This document shows positions 1-11,791 of a stretch of DNA of 64,000 nucleotides, one piece after another; positions within the stretch are counted from its first letter, which is position 1; every line of letters begins with the position of its first letter. The stretch covers positions 124,001 through 188,000 of the forward strand of contig JABVXV010000101.1 in NCBI GenBank assembly GCA_013365325.1, read 5' to 3'. A program made the position numbers and the translations under genes. This stretch comes from Dipetalonema caudispina (taxonomy: Eukaryota > Nematoda > Chromadorea > Rhabditida > Onchocercidae). Under the pieces are notes generated by a model. That model was not told the DNA's origin, ran no database searches, and saw only the letters and a list, made by a program, of their open reading frames with translations.

Positions 1-1422
1 GCTGTGTACGCTACCCTAGTGATGGGTTTGATCAACGTCCTTATGACCATTATCTCTGTATACTTGGTGAGTTTTTTTTCAATATTTCGTGAGTAATTTT
101 TTTATTTTCACTAAATTCCAAATCCTTTTTTGTTCCTTCATTGAAAAGGTGCAGCTGTAGTTGTTCTGTAGTGTACGCCAGAAGAAATTTCCCTAATGTT
201 AATGTACAATAAGATTATGAGTTTGAAATAGCTATGCTTTTATCTTAATATAAATCGAGGGTATGAAAAGATATGTCGAGTTGTGTATTTTTCGAAATTC
301 TTGACTTTGCACTCTAAAAAATGTTGCAAATTTAGGTGGACCATCCGAAATGTGGACGTGTTATGTTGCTTATGGTTGGCTTGATTGGAATGTTCTTCGC
401 TTCGATCGCCATCGTTATCTTTATCTCAATCTATGTAAGTACACGTTTCTGTAAAAGATAGGTATTTGTTTATATTCTGAACCATGTAAACTCTTGAGCA
501 AAACTATGTGAAGCAAAAGTAAAAACGGGCAATATATTTGCAGACATCGGATCAAACAGGGAACAAATGGGCATCCTATCCCGCTTGCTTATTTGTCTTC
601 CTCTTCGTGATTTTTTTCGCAACTGGTCCAGGTAGGATTTTTTCAGCTTTTCTCGCTTTCTAAACAATTATTGTTATTGGGAGAGGAAGTGGTTAAACTT
701 TCAACTTGCTCGCAATGAAAATAGGAAATAAAACAATCGGGAACCTTTTATTCGTTTTCTTTATTCGGTTCCTTATAAATACAACTGCAAAAAAAAAAAA
801 CGCTACTTTGATTATTACTGAAAGTCTTTCTATTACTGGCACATTGTTTGTTAGAAGACTGATTCACTTCATGTTTTTTTGCAGGTTCCATTCCATGGTT
901 TTTCGTCTCAGAACTTTTCACGTCGGGTGCACGTGCTTCCGCAAATTCGGTCGCTGCAGCAACTAACTGGACTGCAAACTTCCTCGTTGTAACATCATTC
1001 GAATTCCTCAGCGTGAGAGACATTTCTATTTTTTATTCCTTTGATAACTTTGTAGACAATCATAGGAACATTCGGCTCTCTACGAAATCTGTCAACATTG
1101 TTATCCTTCAACACTATTCTGTGGCCGTTACCACAGGCATTGATACATAAATATGTATCAATGAAAAGAATGATTCTTCAATATACAATATCCTCTCAAT
1201 ATACAATATCGCAGGGCAATATATTTACGAAGTCACACAAACAGGTTCGGAAATTTTCAGCAAATATTGCATCAGTACACCTTCCTGATCTTCTCTGGTT
1301 TTCTGGCATTTTTTGCGTTTTTCACCTGGATGTATGTGCCAGAAACGAAAGGTCGTACTGTCGAAGACATACAAGAAGAGCTAGCCCGTGGTAAATCTCG
1401 ATTCGCCCGAAATGCAGCATAA
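1..1422 (+). CDS. Facilitative glucose transporter (SLC2/GLUT family), C-terminal part
   Basis: Only the 3' end lies in the window; the first base is already coding. Five exons close in frame: 1-66, 336-434, 544-631, 885-1012 and 1261-1422. Visible family signatures are the GP-SIPWFFVSELF stretch, an asparagine-tryptophan-threonine (NWT) turn and the PETKGR motif after the last membrane helix. These belong to the sugar porter branch of the major facilitator superfamily, which moves hexoses down their gradient across the plasma membrane. The visible part has five or six hydrophobic segments, matching helices 7 to 12. The protein ends about 22 residues after PETKGR with a short basic tail. The family is clear; which nematode paralogue it is cannot be decided from this fragment. 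Confidence 0.92.
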
Positions 1423-1956
1423 ATGATTACGAACTTGGAAAGGACTCAAAAAGTACCAATTGTCCATAGATCCTTCGATACTTTTGAACTCATATAATTG
1501 AAAGTTTTCTAATTCCTTGAAAATATACTATTCCCATTTGTATGTTTCACTTCCAAAGGCGTTTTCCGAGCTAATAATGGTTCAGAATTAATTATGGTGC
1601 TTATCATATCAACTAAATGTTTCCGTTTAATCTTTCAATCGAAAATCAAGGTTAAATTATCTCTTCCTCTTTCTCCTTCAGTTATTTCTAATGCTCGGCA
1701 ATGCAATTTTCAAATATAATCCGAAATTCCAGAGAGATTTGTTTTCGTTGGAAACTTGACACTTGCAAAAGGAAATTTTCAAGAGTTTTCAAAAATATGT
1801 GTTTTCTTTGTCCTTATCCATTTTCCAATTTTTTCAGCACTCATTTTCGAACTGTTATGCTACAATTATTTAAACTTCTTTTTTCAGATTACCTCAAGTA
1901 ACAAGTTTTCTGCACTAATTTACACTAATTTCTTACCTGCTACATGCAGAATCTAA

Positions 1957-1962
1957 AATAAA
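1957..1962 (+). promoter_or_regulatory. Possible polyadenylation signal of the glucose transporter
   Basis: AATAAA, about 535 bases after the transporter stop. It is the first canonical hexamer I noticed downstream on this strand; a variant signal nearer the stop would also be possible. Confidence 0.3.
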
Positions 1963-4900
1963 ACCCCAAAAACAATTCAAGTATTGAATTTATTTGAAAC
2001 TCTTCCTGCGAATTCAAATTCTAAACAAATGGTCAATTATTTTTATAATACATATATTTTGCTTTTTTTTTTTCAATCGTTTCTTCACAATTCATGTATT
2101 TGTGTTTTATCGAAAGAATGAAATATTGAAAATTTCTGCATAGATTTATTTGTTTCTGCTACTAGTCTGGCAGTATCCATTAGTATTCACATCTCATTAA
2201 TACATCTCCTATACCATCTATTGAAATATATTTTTCCAAAATATAAATTTTCTTATTAAAAACTTGAATGCAAAAAACTGTCTTGAAAAAGAAAAGAATT
2301 GCTTATGGGCTACCCTGGCTGTCATAGTCAATATCAATATCATGATTATCAACAATTGTCGCGATTGCAAACTTGATCGTAACCAGCTCTTTGTTATGTT
2401 TCCATGGATTGACTACACAATGGCCATTTAAATATCTGGTCATGTTAACGACACAATTTATCTTTACGTTGTTGTCATCGTGTACATGTATGCTTTATTA
2501 CTTTCATATAAGTGAGAAAGTTTTTTCGCTGCTTTAACTGTCGGGAAGCAGCAATGTGCGAAATAAATAGGATCTCATGGACTAATTCGATCTTACGATT
2601 TGAATAGTTTACAACTTGGGAAAAATCTATGCATTAAGGCCTTTGGTCTCAAGGAATAGCAGTCTCGAATGCAATATGAAGCCAAGGTTGTTGTAATGTT
2701 TGTGAAATATGCTAAATTCTGTTCTTTGCAAGTTTGAAAAATAATTCTAAAGTGAGGTGCCAGGGAATAGGATTATGGAAGTTGTCCCAATAGTATTTCA
2801 ACTTGGCTAAAATTGGGAGCAGAAAAAGGCATTAAGATCATCGGGAATCTCGATTGAATTTGCAAGGAACGACAGCCCATCTCTGTTAATTCTAGGTGCT
2901 AATTCATCACTTGAACTGGTAACACGATGTGTTCTAAGGAATGCATTGCGATAGTAACTTTTTCTACTTTCCATAAATTGCTGCATGGTAGAGAGTCTTT
3001 TTTCTGATAAAGTATAGTTCTAATTCACTTATTATTAATTAACATAGTCTATTTAGAACTACCACCCAATTTGTACTAAAAATTCCAATAGCTTGGTGTA
3101 TTCATGAAGGAAGAGAGCTTGAATGACGGTTGGAAAGAATGCGGATGTGTTAACCTTTTGAAAGACAGATAGTTTGTTTTATCTCTTTATTTTTGTATTT
3201 TCATTGTCGCCAATACATTGATGCATCTGAAAGCATTTTTACCTCGTTCACTCTCCACTTATGTTATATTTTATCCGACTGATTTTGTTTTATTCGTTCA
3301 CTAAAGAGGTATCAGCTACACCAGTAATAAATGGTTCTCACTTTTTATTCGACATTGCTGAAACCTGGAAGAAAAAAGCTATCACTTCAATTCAGAAAAT
3401 ATAGTAAGGAAGTCCGTCATCTCGTATGTAAATTTATTTTTCGATGCCTGTGCTACTCTTTTGCCATCAATTTAAAATTTGATTTCCTCTTAAGGAAACT
3501 AAAATTACATCCTTCATTACTCTTCCGAACATTATTGCTATCTATAACTTGTGCTTTTTTTTAAAAATTTTGGCAGTTGAATGAAACTCCAGAGAGTTGG
3601 GGATAGTATCGGATTCAAGAAAGAAATCTAATAAATTATGTGATATTCCAAATCATATTTCGTGACTTCCACGTCAGCTTTTACGGATAAATTTTTATCC
3701 TTATTTATTTCTTGTCCTTTCATGACTCAAATAACATAACTTGATCAAGTAGATAATATGGACGGTCAAGGCTTTTCCCTTGTCACCAGTGCTTCCTGAA
3801 TATTTTCATGGTGGTCTGTTCTTGTTTCCGAAATGGAAATGAAGTGTAGGAGGAAGTAATCGAATTCTTCAAAATGGAATTCCTGCCGCTGATTTGAGAC
3901 TCTGATCTCTAAAATTTGAATAGAAATAATGAAACAAATATACAGTCATGATCCAAAATGCTAAAGCAGAAATGAAGTGATCTGGATGAAATATAAATTT
4001 GAACTTTAGCTGTATCTCGAAGTACAGTTTTTCATTTATTTCTGGTCAGGTGTTCATGTCATCAGTTTTGTCAACGTGTTTACCATTTTATCCTCCCTTA
4101 ATCGATTACAGTCCACTGTTTAATGAAAAAAAGTAAAGAATGTATAGTCAACAGGCTTATCCTTGTACCTTTCAAATTTCTCTGTGTAATAAATATTTTT
4201 CAGATCAATCGTAAATGTTATTTAAAATTGCAATTTCTCGAAACTATCGCAAATGGGATGAATCTAAGTAACACTGAAGTAAAGTAACATTGAAGATATC
4301 TGCAACCGACACTGCATTTTCTTGAAATGCTGTCTGCAGTTTGCATACGGTTAGATTGGCAGGGTGCAGTTCGGTAGTTCGTCTGCTTTTTTTGTTCTAA
4401 ACACCGGAAATAGCAGTTTCGACAGTTCGAGAGACATATACCAATATCATCCGTTATTAACTTCCATTCATTTGATATCAGCTATCAACACTGCTATACG
4501 ACTTTACATATCACTCCTAGTGTACCGTGTATTTCCTTCTCCACTCTCCTCCTATGAAGTTCATTGCTGTCAACAACTGTGCAACAGCAACGGTACAAAG
4601 TCCAAATCTTTGCGTACCCGTAGTTTGATGATTTGTCATTCGTTCCGCGATATGTGACTGAAGGAAGGGAGAAGAAATTCAAGCAAGAATGCGGGAATTC
4701 CTTTTTATTACTTAGTTTAATTATCTCAATTTGTTTTCGAAATAAATCGTTACTTCTTCTTAATGACTCATATTGAAGTATTTTCGAAATCAGTTTTTCC
4801 AGCGCTTACTACAGTCATAAGGCTTATCATGTTAACTTACCGTATGAATTTTTAAATCACTCATTATAAACATTATCCGTGAAAAAAGGCAAAGTGAGAT

Positions 4901-5638
4901 AGTTCAAAGCCATTGGCTGATTATGATATATGGATGGGTAAATGTTTTACTCATCAAAGTGGGAAATGCTGAGCTTTTTATCTACGAGAATTGCGCCAAA
5001 ATGATGGAAAAGTTAAAATGAAGAAAACAGTAAAGGAGAGGAGAAATCCTTTGTCCATCAAAATTTTCACTGGGAGAGGTGATGGAGGAAGAATGAAATT
5101 ATGACATTTTCGCACTCTTTGCATCTCAACACACATTGTAACCTCGTTGCAACACTGTTACCTCTTATTTTCAATATTCTTTTGACTAATTTTTTTATTG
5201 ATGAAGATCCATTCGCTACTACAATGTTTGCATTTTTCTTCTACCCGTAGAATTTTCAGCATTGTATCTTCAGGCCGAGAAAAACGATGATTACAACGGG
5301 GTTCGTTTGTATTCCTTTTTTTAATTTTGTCGGATTGTTAAACAAACAAATTTTTTGTTTCTTTTCACCTATCTAAGAGTTCTTTTTCTGGTTCAAAGGC
5401 AATCAATTAATTGTGATCCTGAAATTTGAAGTGTTGACTGTACCAATACTTTATCTCATATTTTTACATTTTTCTTCTGCCTGCCTAATTCAGTTATGAA
5501 TTGAATTTTAAAAAATCTGTAAAAACAGTATAATACGGATCTCCACCTAAAAAGTGGTTGATATAATGAGCCAATCTTTCGGAAAGTGGAATCTACCTGT
5601 AAAACCATTGGAACTGAAATATCCAAAATATTATTAAT
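1963..5638. other. Intergenic region, no gene seen
   Basis: AT-rich DNA between the glucose transporter and the HSDL2-like gene. Open frames here are short, rich in Phe, Leu, Ser and Ile, and lack neighbouring in-phase exons. No RNA gene or clear repeat was recognised. Regulatory elements for either neighbour may lie here but cannot be identified by eye. Confidence 0.6.
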
Positions 5639-8260
5639 ATGAAATATGGTATTTCCAGGAAGTTTGCAGGACGAACTGTAATCATCACGGGAGCTTCACG
5701 TGGTATTGGCAAAGAAATTGCCCTGAAGCTAGCCAGCGATGGTGCTAATGTTGTTGTGGCTGCAAAAACTGCCGAGCCACATCCAAAACTGCCAGGAACA
5801 ATTTATTCAGCTGTGGAGGATATCGAAAAGGTTGTTTGTTTTATTGTAGTTTGACTTAATTCCAATCTGACATTTGATTTCACCCAATGAAGCATTGCTC
5901 CACTTTTCCAACATATGAAACTGTTTAAAGTTTTTAAATTCCAATTAGCTTTTTGATTTTCCATGATATGCGTACTGTTTCGCTTATTCCTTACTTTTTT
6001 TCCACTCTGTTCATAGAATTGTTCGTTTGACTTATTAGTCAAACTTATATAATGGTCCTTATTACCATTATGTAAGTTTGACTATAGGCAGGTGGCAAAG
6101 GACTGGCATGTATAGTTGACGTACGTGATGAGCGATCAATAACAAAAGCGGTCTCGGAAACCGTCAAAAAATTCGGTGGAATCGATATTCTAATTAATAA
6201 CGCTAGTGCTATATCACTTACCGGAACATTACAAACGACAATGAAAAAGTTTGATTTGATGCATCAGATCAATACACGTGGAACTTTCCTAATGTAAGCA
6301 CACATATACACAGTCTACCAGTGTAACTCAGAAGAAATCAGTTTAATGAAATTGGTCACCAGAAAATTTGAAAGATGTTCAAAATCTGAAAAAAATTGAA
6401 ATTCACATCCTTATTCAACAATGGTATCTTTGCAGGTCCCAAAAATGCATACCATTTTTGAAAAATGGTAAAAATCCTCACATTTTGAATATCAGTCCAC
6501 CATTAAATATGTCTAAACAGTGGTTTGCTAATCACGTCGGTAAGGGTTGATATTTGCTTATTGATATTATTAGAGAAATGAAAAAGGGAATTAGGCATAG
6601 AGAAAGGAATAAATGAAAGAATTAATAAGAAATGAAACGAATTAAATAAAAAAAGAAGTAGACAGGAAGGTAAGATATGTATCATCCCATTACGGTATTA
6701 TTTCATCATTGATAACCAAATACATGTATCCATGTTTAGCGTATACGATGGCCAAGTATGGTATGTCAATGTGCGTACTAGGAATGCACGAGGAATTACG
6801 GCCTTTCAATATTGCTGTGAACGCGTTATGGCCAAGGACAACTATTTGGACTGCTGCAATGGAAATGATTTCGGCTGGAACTATTCAAAATGTTTGTCCT
6901 TACGTTTTCTTGTTTTTTATTTTGAATAAGTAAACAAAATTGGAAAATTAAAACGCAAATGAATCATTAGGGAGAAAAATAAGTGAAAAAATAAATGATA
7001 ATAAAAAGACTTTAAATCTGGATATTTCCAACATTTGTTGTTAAATTTGGCTGGAATGGAATCGTTCTCACAGAAATTGGACGGAGGAAGAGATCGAGTT
7101 TTATTCTGAGAATACAATCTTTTCATGAACTTGGGGAATAATGACGTCAATCTTACTCATATATTTTGATTTCAGCTATATTAGCAAATTTTATAGAATT
7201 GTCGTAAGCCAACGATTATGGCGGACGCTGCATATGCGTTACTTTCTCGTAATAGCGCCCATTATACCGGGAATTTCGTCATCGACGATGACATTTTACG
7301 GGAAGAAGGAATACAGGATTTCGACCAGTATTCCATTGATCCAGGTAATTTTATGGAGATTATATTGCAACAAAATGTAGAAAGCTAGTTCAATGAATAT
7401 TTCAACTAATTAGTCGATACGTCTCGACCACATATTCTTCGTCCATAACCTTAATTTTCGTTAAAATACTAGAAAAAAAAACCTTCAACTTTAATTTCCA
7501 AAATAATCATCGAATTTTGGGGATCATTATACCTAGGATCGACATTATTAGAGGACTTTTTTCTCTCTGATGTTGCGGAAACAGCAGATTCTGAAACAGC
7601 CATTTCAATTTTGTCTCTGGATGTAATGATAAATGAAGCCAAGCAACGCATTACTCCGGATATAGTCCAGAAAGTCCAAACTATCTACCAACTCGATGTG
7701 ATAGAAGGTGAGCGGTCCCGAAATACTTCCTAAAATTATCTTCTTTGTCTTTTCAATATAACACTTTATGAATTTGTATCCATCTTTCATCTTACTAGCT
7801 ATAGTGAAACCCTTTATTGTGATTTTTTAACAGCTGTAGAATGCTTTGGTGTACAATGGTCTGCGATAGGTACTTCGCAAATAAGGTTTTTAACATTGGA
7901 AAAAGGTAGAACCGGAACTTGGCAATTCAGAAAGGTTTATTGAGTTATTCAGCTAGCATTTTCTTCCAGAAACTGCTGTTCATTTTGTCGAAGATATTTG
8001 TCTCATTTCTAGGTCCAAAAATTCATAGCATATATTTCAATCTAAAGAATGGACAAAGTGGAGTATATAAGTCGTTAAATAATACCGAACGTGCGGATGT
8101 GCATTTCATAACAGATCTACAAACATTGCGCAAACTATTCAGTGGCGAAATATCACTGACGGTAGCAGTTGCATTTGGGAAATTCAAAATTGAAGGAGAC
8201 AAGGAAAAAGCTTTGTTATTTTTACAACTTTTTAAACCATCAGATAAGAACAAACTCTAA
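5639..8260 (+). CDS. HSDL2: Hydroxysteroid dehydrogenase-like protein 2 (SDR domain plus SCP2 domain)
   Basis: Seven exons close in frame: 5639-5830, 6088-6293, 6436-6539, 6740-6891, 7197-7344, 7537-7707 and 8013-8260, giving 406 residues (human HSDL2 is 418). The N-terminal two thirds is a short-chain dehydrogenase: cofactor motif TGASRGIG at residues 17-24, the NNAS motif, the LNISPP serine region and the catalytic Y169-x3-K173. From about residue 305 on it matches the SCP2 lipid-binding fold. The order SDR then SCP2 is diagnostic of HSDL2, a peroxisomal and mitochondrial protein of lipid metabolism whose exact substrate is not settled. The protein ends in NKL, a variant of the peroxisomal PTS1 signal. 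The start is the first in-frame ATG; no spliced-leader site is obvious just before it. The C. elegans counterpart is probably dhs-6. Confidence 0.93.
6036..6084. repeat. 21-base inverted repeat next to the acceptor of HSDL2 intron 1
   Basis: Arms 6036-6056 and 6064-6084 pair nearly perfectly around a 7-base loop; the right arm ends three bases before the acceptor AG at 6087. Confidence 0.7.
7834..7905 (+). other. Possible cassette exon of the HSDL2-like gene
   Basis: A 72-base open stretch between exons 6 and 7, preceded by TTTTTTAACAG and followed by a GTAGAA donor. It begins and ends in phase 1, so inclusion would add 24 residues without changing frame. The added residues would interrupt the start of the SCP2 fold, and skipping gives the better match to HSDL2. 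It is either an optional exon or a chance open stretch. Confidence 0.35.
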
Positions 8261-8272
8261 TTGTAACATTCC

Positions 8273-8278
8273 AATAAA
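8273..8278 (+). promoter_or_regulatory. Polyadenylation signal of the HSDL2-like gene
   Basis: AATAAA 13 bases after the stop codon, implying a very short 3' untranslated region. This is common in compact nematode transcripts. Confidence 0.55.
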
Positions 8279-8865
8279 GCAATTATATTGAGGATTCAAA
8301 GGAACCATGGGAAACTATTTCAAACTCTATGCTAGTACAATTTCATTTTAAAAATCGATTTAAGTTTGAATTTGAGAAGTCAGTTAGGGAAATTCAAGTA
8401 GTCGAATAAACAGGTAGGAAGAACAAAGTATGAAAACCCCATTATTAAAGGAAAGATGATGGTAGCAGCAATTATAAGCATATGTAAGGCAAAAGAAACA
8501 AGATGTCCACTTTAATCTTATGGCCTAACGAATATTTAATAAAACTAAAGCTTTTTAAGCAAAATAACATAAACACATAAGCTGTAAAAACTGAATCAAT
8601 ATAAAATGTAGAGAAGCAGTTAAATGCTTAATAAGACATCTCCAATGTATATTTGAGAGATATTCTGAAAACAAAGATATCATAAGTGCAGTGATAAGGC
8701 ATACACTGGTTTTTTTCTGGGTAAGATATAAATTAATATTTGATTCCCTTTTGGACGGTTCTGATTACTGATCAGTAATACTTAAAATTTGGCAATACAT
8801 AGAAACACATACTGAAAGGCTGGATGTTCAACAAGACTTCAACAGTTATCATTTCAAATCCAATC
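8279..8865. other. Space between convergent genes, no gene seen
   Basis: Nearly 600 bases between the end of the + strand HSDL2-like gene and the end of the - strand POLE4-like gene. I see only AT-rich DNA that should hold the tail of the POLE4-like transcript. Confidence 0.6.
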
Positions 8866-9953
8866 CTATTCCGTATCAGATACAACTGATGTATCAAATA
8901 CTTGTATGACTTCTACTTCCTCTTCTTTCTGTTTACTACATGTTATATCAGCTTCTACTTCAACATCAGCAGTTTGAATTAGCGTAGTAGTAGTTGAATT
9001 CATTGGGAGATAATAGCCGTAGTGGCCAGAAACTAGCTTAAGGTTTTGAGTTTCTGGAACAACATCCTTTTTTGTATTCTTGGCAATTACAGCACTGTCA
9101 AGCTCTTCACCAATCTGACCATCATATGGAGTCTCTGTTCCTTCTAACGACTCATCGAAACCAAACACCTCATCACTTAGGCCATTAGCATCAACAATCA
9201 AATCTTGCTTTTCATTTGCATCAAGAGAAAAGAATCCTCCTGACATTTTTGCCACCATAGCGATACTTGATCCATTACCAAGGCTACGTTTTCCTCCGTT
9301 AATTTCTGGCCAGCCATCCAGTGTATCATCCAAAAAACTAAACGGTTCGTAATTCTTTATACAAAATTCTGAAAAGAAGACCTAGTTTCACTACGACCAA
9401 ATGAAAATCCTCTCTTAAAAATCTCCTCGTTGAATGTTATTGATTCAACTTTTAGTTATTTTGTATATATTTTTTGATTTTTAGCAGCACTTTGAAAAGT
9501 TTCAGGGCGATCTTATGAAACTTTTCCTAATGCTGCTAAAAATCAAAAGAAAAAAAAATACAAAATAGCTAGTAAATATAACAAGATATTACCAAGATCT
9601 CTTTGTTGAAGAGTTCTTCGTTTGTCAAAAACTGCTTGGCCATAAGCTACTTTTGCCAGCAAGCCAATGAAACGCTCCTGAAATTTTTGAGAAAACACAT
9701 TCGAGACTAAAAAATGAAGAAATGAAGCTAAGAGGATAATCTCAGTACTTCAATCAAATACCAAAAACCAACTATCTTGAGAAGTTCTCAATAATTCCAA
9801 GGAAAAAAAACCGACCGCAGCAAGCGTGAGGAGTTGCACGGCTTCAGTTGAAATGGTCGTACAGTGCGAATCGAGCCTGACTATTTTCCTGATGCGTGAG
9901 ACGGGTAGTTGCGTCCGCAGAGCATAGGTTTCAGAACTATTGGAATCTTTCAT
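8866..9953 (-). CDS. POLE4: DNA polymerase epsilon subunit 4-like histone-fold protein with long acidic tail
   Basis: Three exons on the minus strand, 9953-9816, 9677-9593 and 9368-8866, close in frame and give 241 residues. Residues about 15-90 are an H2A/NF-YC type histone fold: LPVSRIRKIVR, then ISTEAVQLLTLAA, then the stretch KRRTLQQRDLEFCIKN and the FSFLDDTLDGW end. This arrangement matches POLE4, which pairs with POLE3 in DNA polymerase epsilon and helps handle histones at the fork. POLE4 in vertebrates is about 117 residues; here about 150 extra residues follow, rich in Asp, Glu, Ser and Thr and without a recognised domain. The start chosen is the ATG 14 codons before the fold; an in-frame upstream ATG at 10001 would add 16 residues. 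CHRAC-15 or NF-YC relatives are the main alternatives. Confidence 0.78.
9452..9577. repeat. Long imperfect inverted repeat in intron 2 of the POLE4-like gene
   Basis: Two arms of roughly 55 to 60 bases face each other around a spacer of about 12 bases near 9506-9516. The inner part is nearly perfect (left TTTTTAGCAGCA, right TGCTGCTAAAAA; AAAGTTTCA facing TGAAACTTT). The outer part, ending in ATTTTGTAT facing ATACAAAAT, is looser. It would fold into a strong hairpin. It looks like a small foldback or MITE-like element, but no target duplication was confirmed. Confidence 0.6.
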
Positions 9954-11786
9954 CCCTTTGCATCGGAAATAGTTTATATGGTAAGAAACACAATTCGACA
10001 AACTATTTTAATAACATACTTCGTTAATAAAACCTGAAACTATCAAAACAATGGAAAAGCCAGGCGCAACCTTTGACGAGATATTGCAATGGATGGTATG
10101 AAAATTTTGATGTAACCAAATCACTCCAAAGAAAATGAAAAAGATTATAAACAGAAAAAAGAATAAAATCATTTTGAACAGAACGAGTTAGATGGCGGTC
10201 CAGTATGTCTTGCTGACGAATGAGGAAGTTTGCCAACAGTTATGTATGTCTGTTGAAGCAAGAGGTGATAAGTTAGTGATATGATCAATAACAGCTATTG
10301 GAGTACCTTATCAATGAGGGACGGATATGAATACGTCTTCCTAATACGATCATATATTCTGTAAGCAAAGCTTTTCGGGTTATGTTATTCGATCATCCTG
10401 TTATTCATTTTCATGGTCCTTTGGGTAAGAGTACTAAAGGATTACTTATCACCTCAGTAATTCACAATGCTTCTGGGTACGATGAAGTATCTGAATTTTT
10501 TCCAGATCAACCAGCCAAACAATAATTTAAACAGAATCGTTCGACAGTGACATTGATGACCTGTTCTACCTGTGTATGGGCAAAAGACATTCAATCACAA
10601 GATGAACAATCTTATCTATAACCACTTAGACTTCTGGGAAATCTCGGGGGCCAAAAACGATTCCCGCCCAATGAATAAATTCCCGCCTTGTCTTCCCTTC
10701 TTGATTAAGTCGGAATCCTGCAGCTAAAAATTCTACCGAAATATGATTAATTCCCAATTTGAGTATTCATATTTTCGTCTCGGGTACGTCAGACCATTCG
10801 ACAATTGATTATATTGTTTGTTATTACCAATACGTTATTGATTAATATCAGGACTTCGTTTTCAAATTGTTTCAAGTTATCCAAGTCACTTACTCTTATT
10901 ACCTCCATCCTGGAATATCCCGCATGATGAGATGACATCGATATAATCGACTGTTCATTGACTTAGCTTTCCAAAATAAGTTAAGGATCTAGATTTATTG
11001 AGATTATTTATCTTAGGCTTCTCGGTCTTTCATGGTTGACTTAAGGCGGCTACTGTACTTGAGTCCAATTCGTTCAATAGCTTTAGGTAAAGACGAAAAT
11101 AATTTAATGAGGTAATTTACTTATTGTTGTGAACTCTGTAGCTTCGGTGATAAAGTGACAAAAGCACTTAATATTATTGGGATAGTTTCTTAACCTTTAA
11201 TTCAGCTCGAGAAAAGTCAGATGGTATAATTCCTCTGGTTTGTACCGGAAACTACGAGACAAGTTTCGAGTAAAGGAATATTCGAACATGGATTGTTCAT
11301 TTCATCGTCAGTACTCTTAATGATCTTTGAACTAAAATAATGCATGGCTTTTTCGATCTGTCTATGAACAGTAGTTGTGTGCATATGTAAGGTTTATTAA
11401 TTAGTCAATTAGTTTATTCAAACAAGTGTTTAAGCAATTTCCTACTAAATTATGCGCTTTCTCAACTCCCTTCCTTAAAGTATATTTGATAATAAAGTGC
11501 CTTAAGTGAAAGCTTAGCTAATGTATAGTGAATTATGTTCTGATTTGAATTGCTTCAGTCGTTAATTGCTTTAGTTATGCTTTAGTAATTAGCCCTGAAA
11601 TCACAGAAATATGACAGTTACGAAAACGATAATGTCGTGACTCTAGCGAATACGATAACTGTGATATCATTGGTGATTGCGGCGAATATTGATATTTATA
11701 GTGTTGATGATAATTAAAATATTATATCTGTGATGGTTGTAATATTCGTGGAATTTCTTTCAATTAATTTAATAATTAATTGTTCA
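9954..11786. other. Region between divergent genes, no gene seen
   Basis: This stretch separates the starts of the POLE4-like gene (-) and the SSADH gene (+), so it should contain both promoters. Short open frames at 10024-10236 (-) have no splice partners I could find. No TATA box or other named element could be picked out with confidence in such AT-rich DNA. Confidence 0.5.
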
Positions 11787-11787
11787 G
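11781..11787 (+). promoter_or_regulatory. Candidate spliced-leader acceptor of the SSADH gene
   Basis: TGTTCAG ends four bases before the ATG at 11792. In nematodes this spacing often marks trans-splicing of a spliced leader. The site is inferred from position and pattern only. Confidence 0.4.
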
Positions 11788-11791
11788 TGAA

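Noticed and set aside
3331..3564. 77-codon open frame on the + strand
   Set aside because: Composition is dominated by Phe, Leu, Lys and Ser as expected from AT-rich DNA, and there is no splice partner or domain.
7906..7934. Continuation of HSDL2 coding after 7905 (GTWQFRK)
   Set aside because: It looks like the SCP2 start by chance, but its end phase does not fit the next exon, whereas stopping at 7905 or skipping the segment does.
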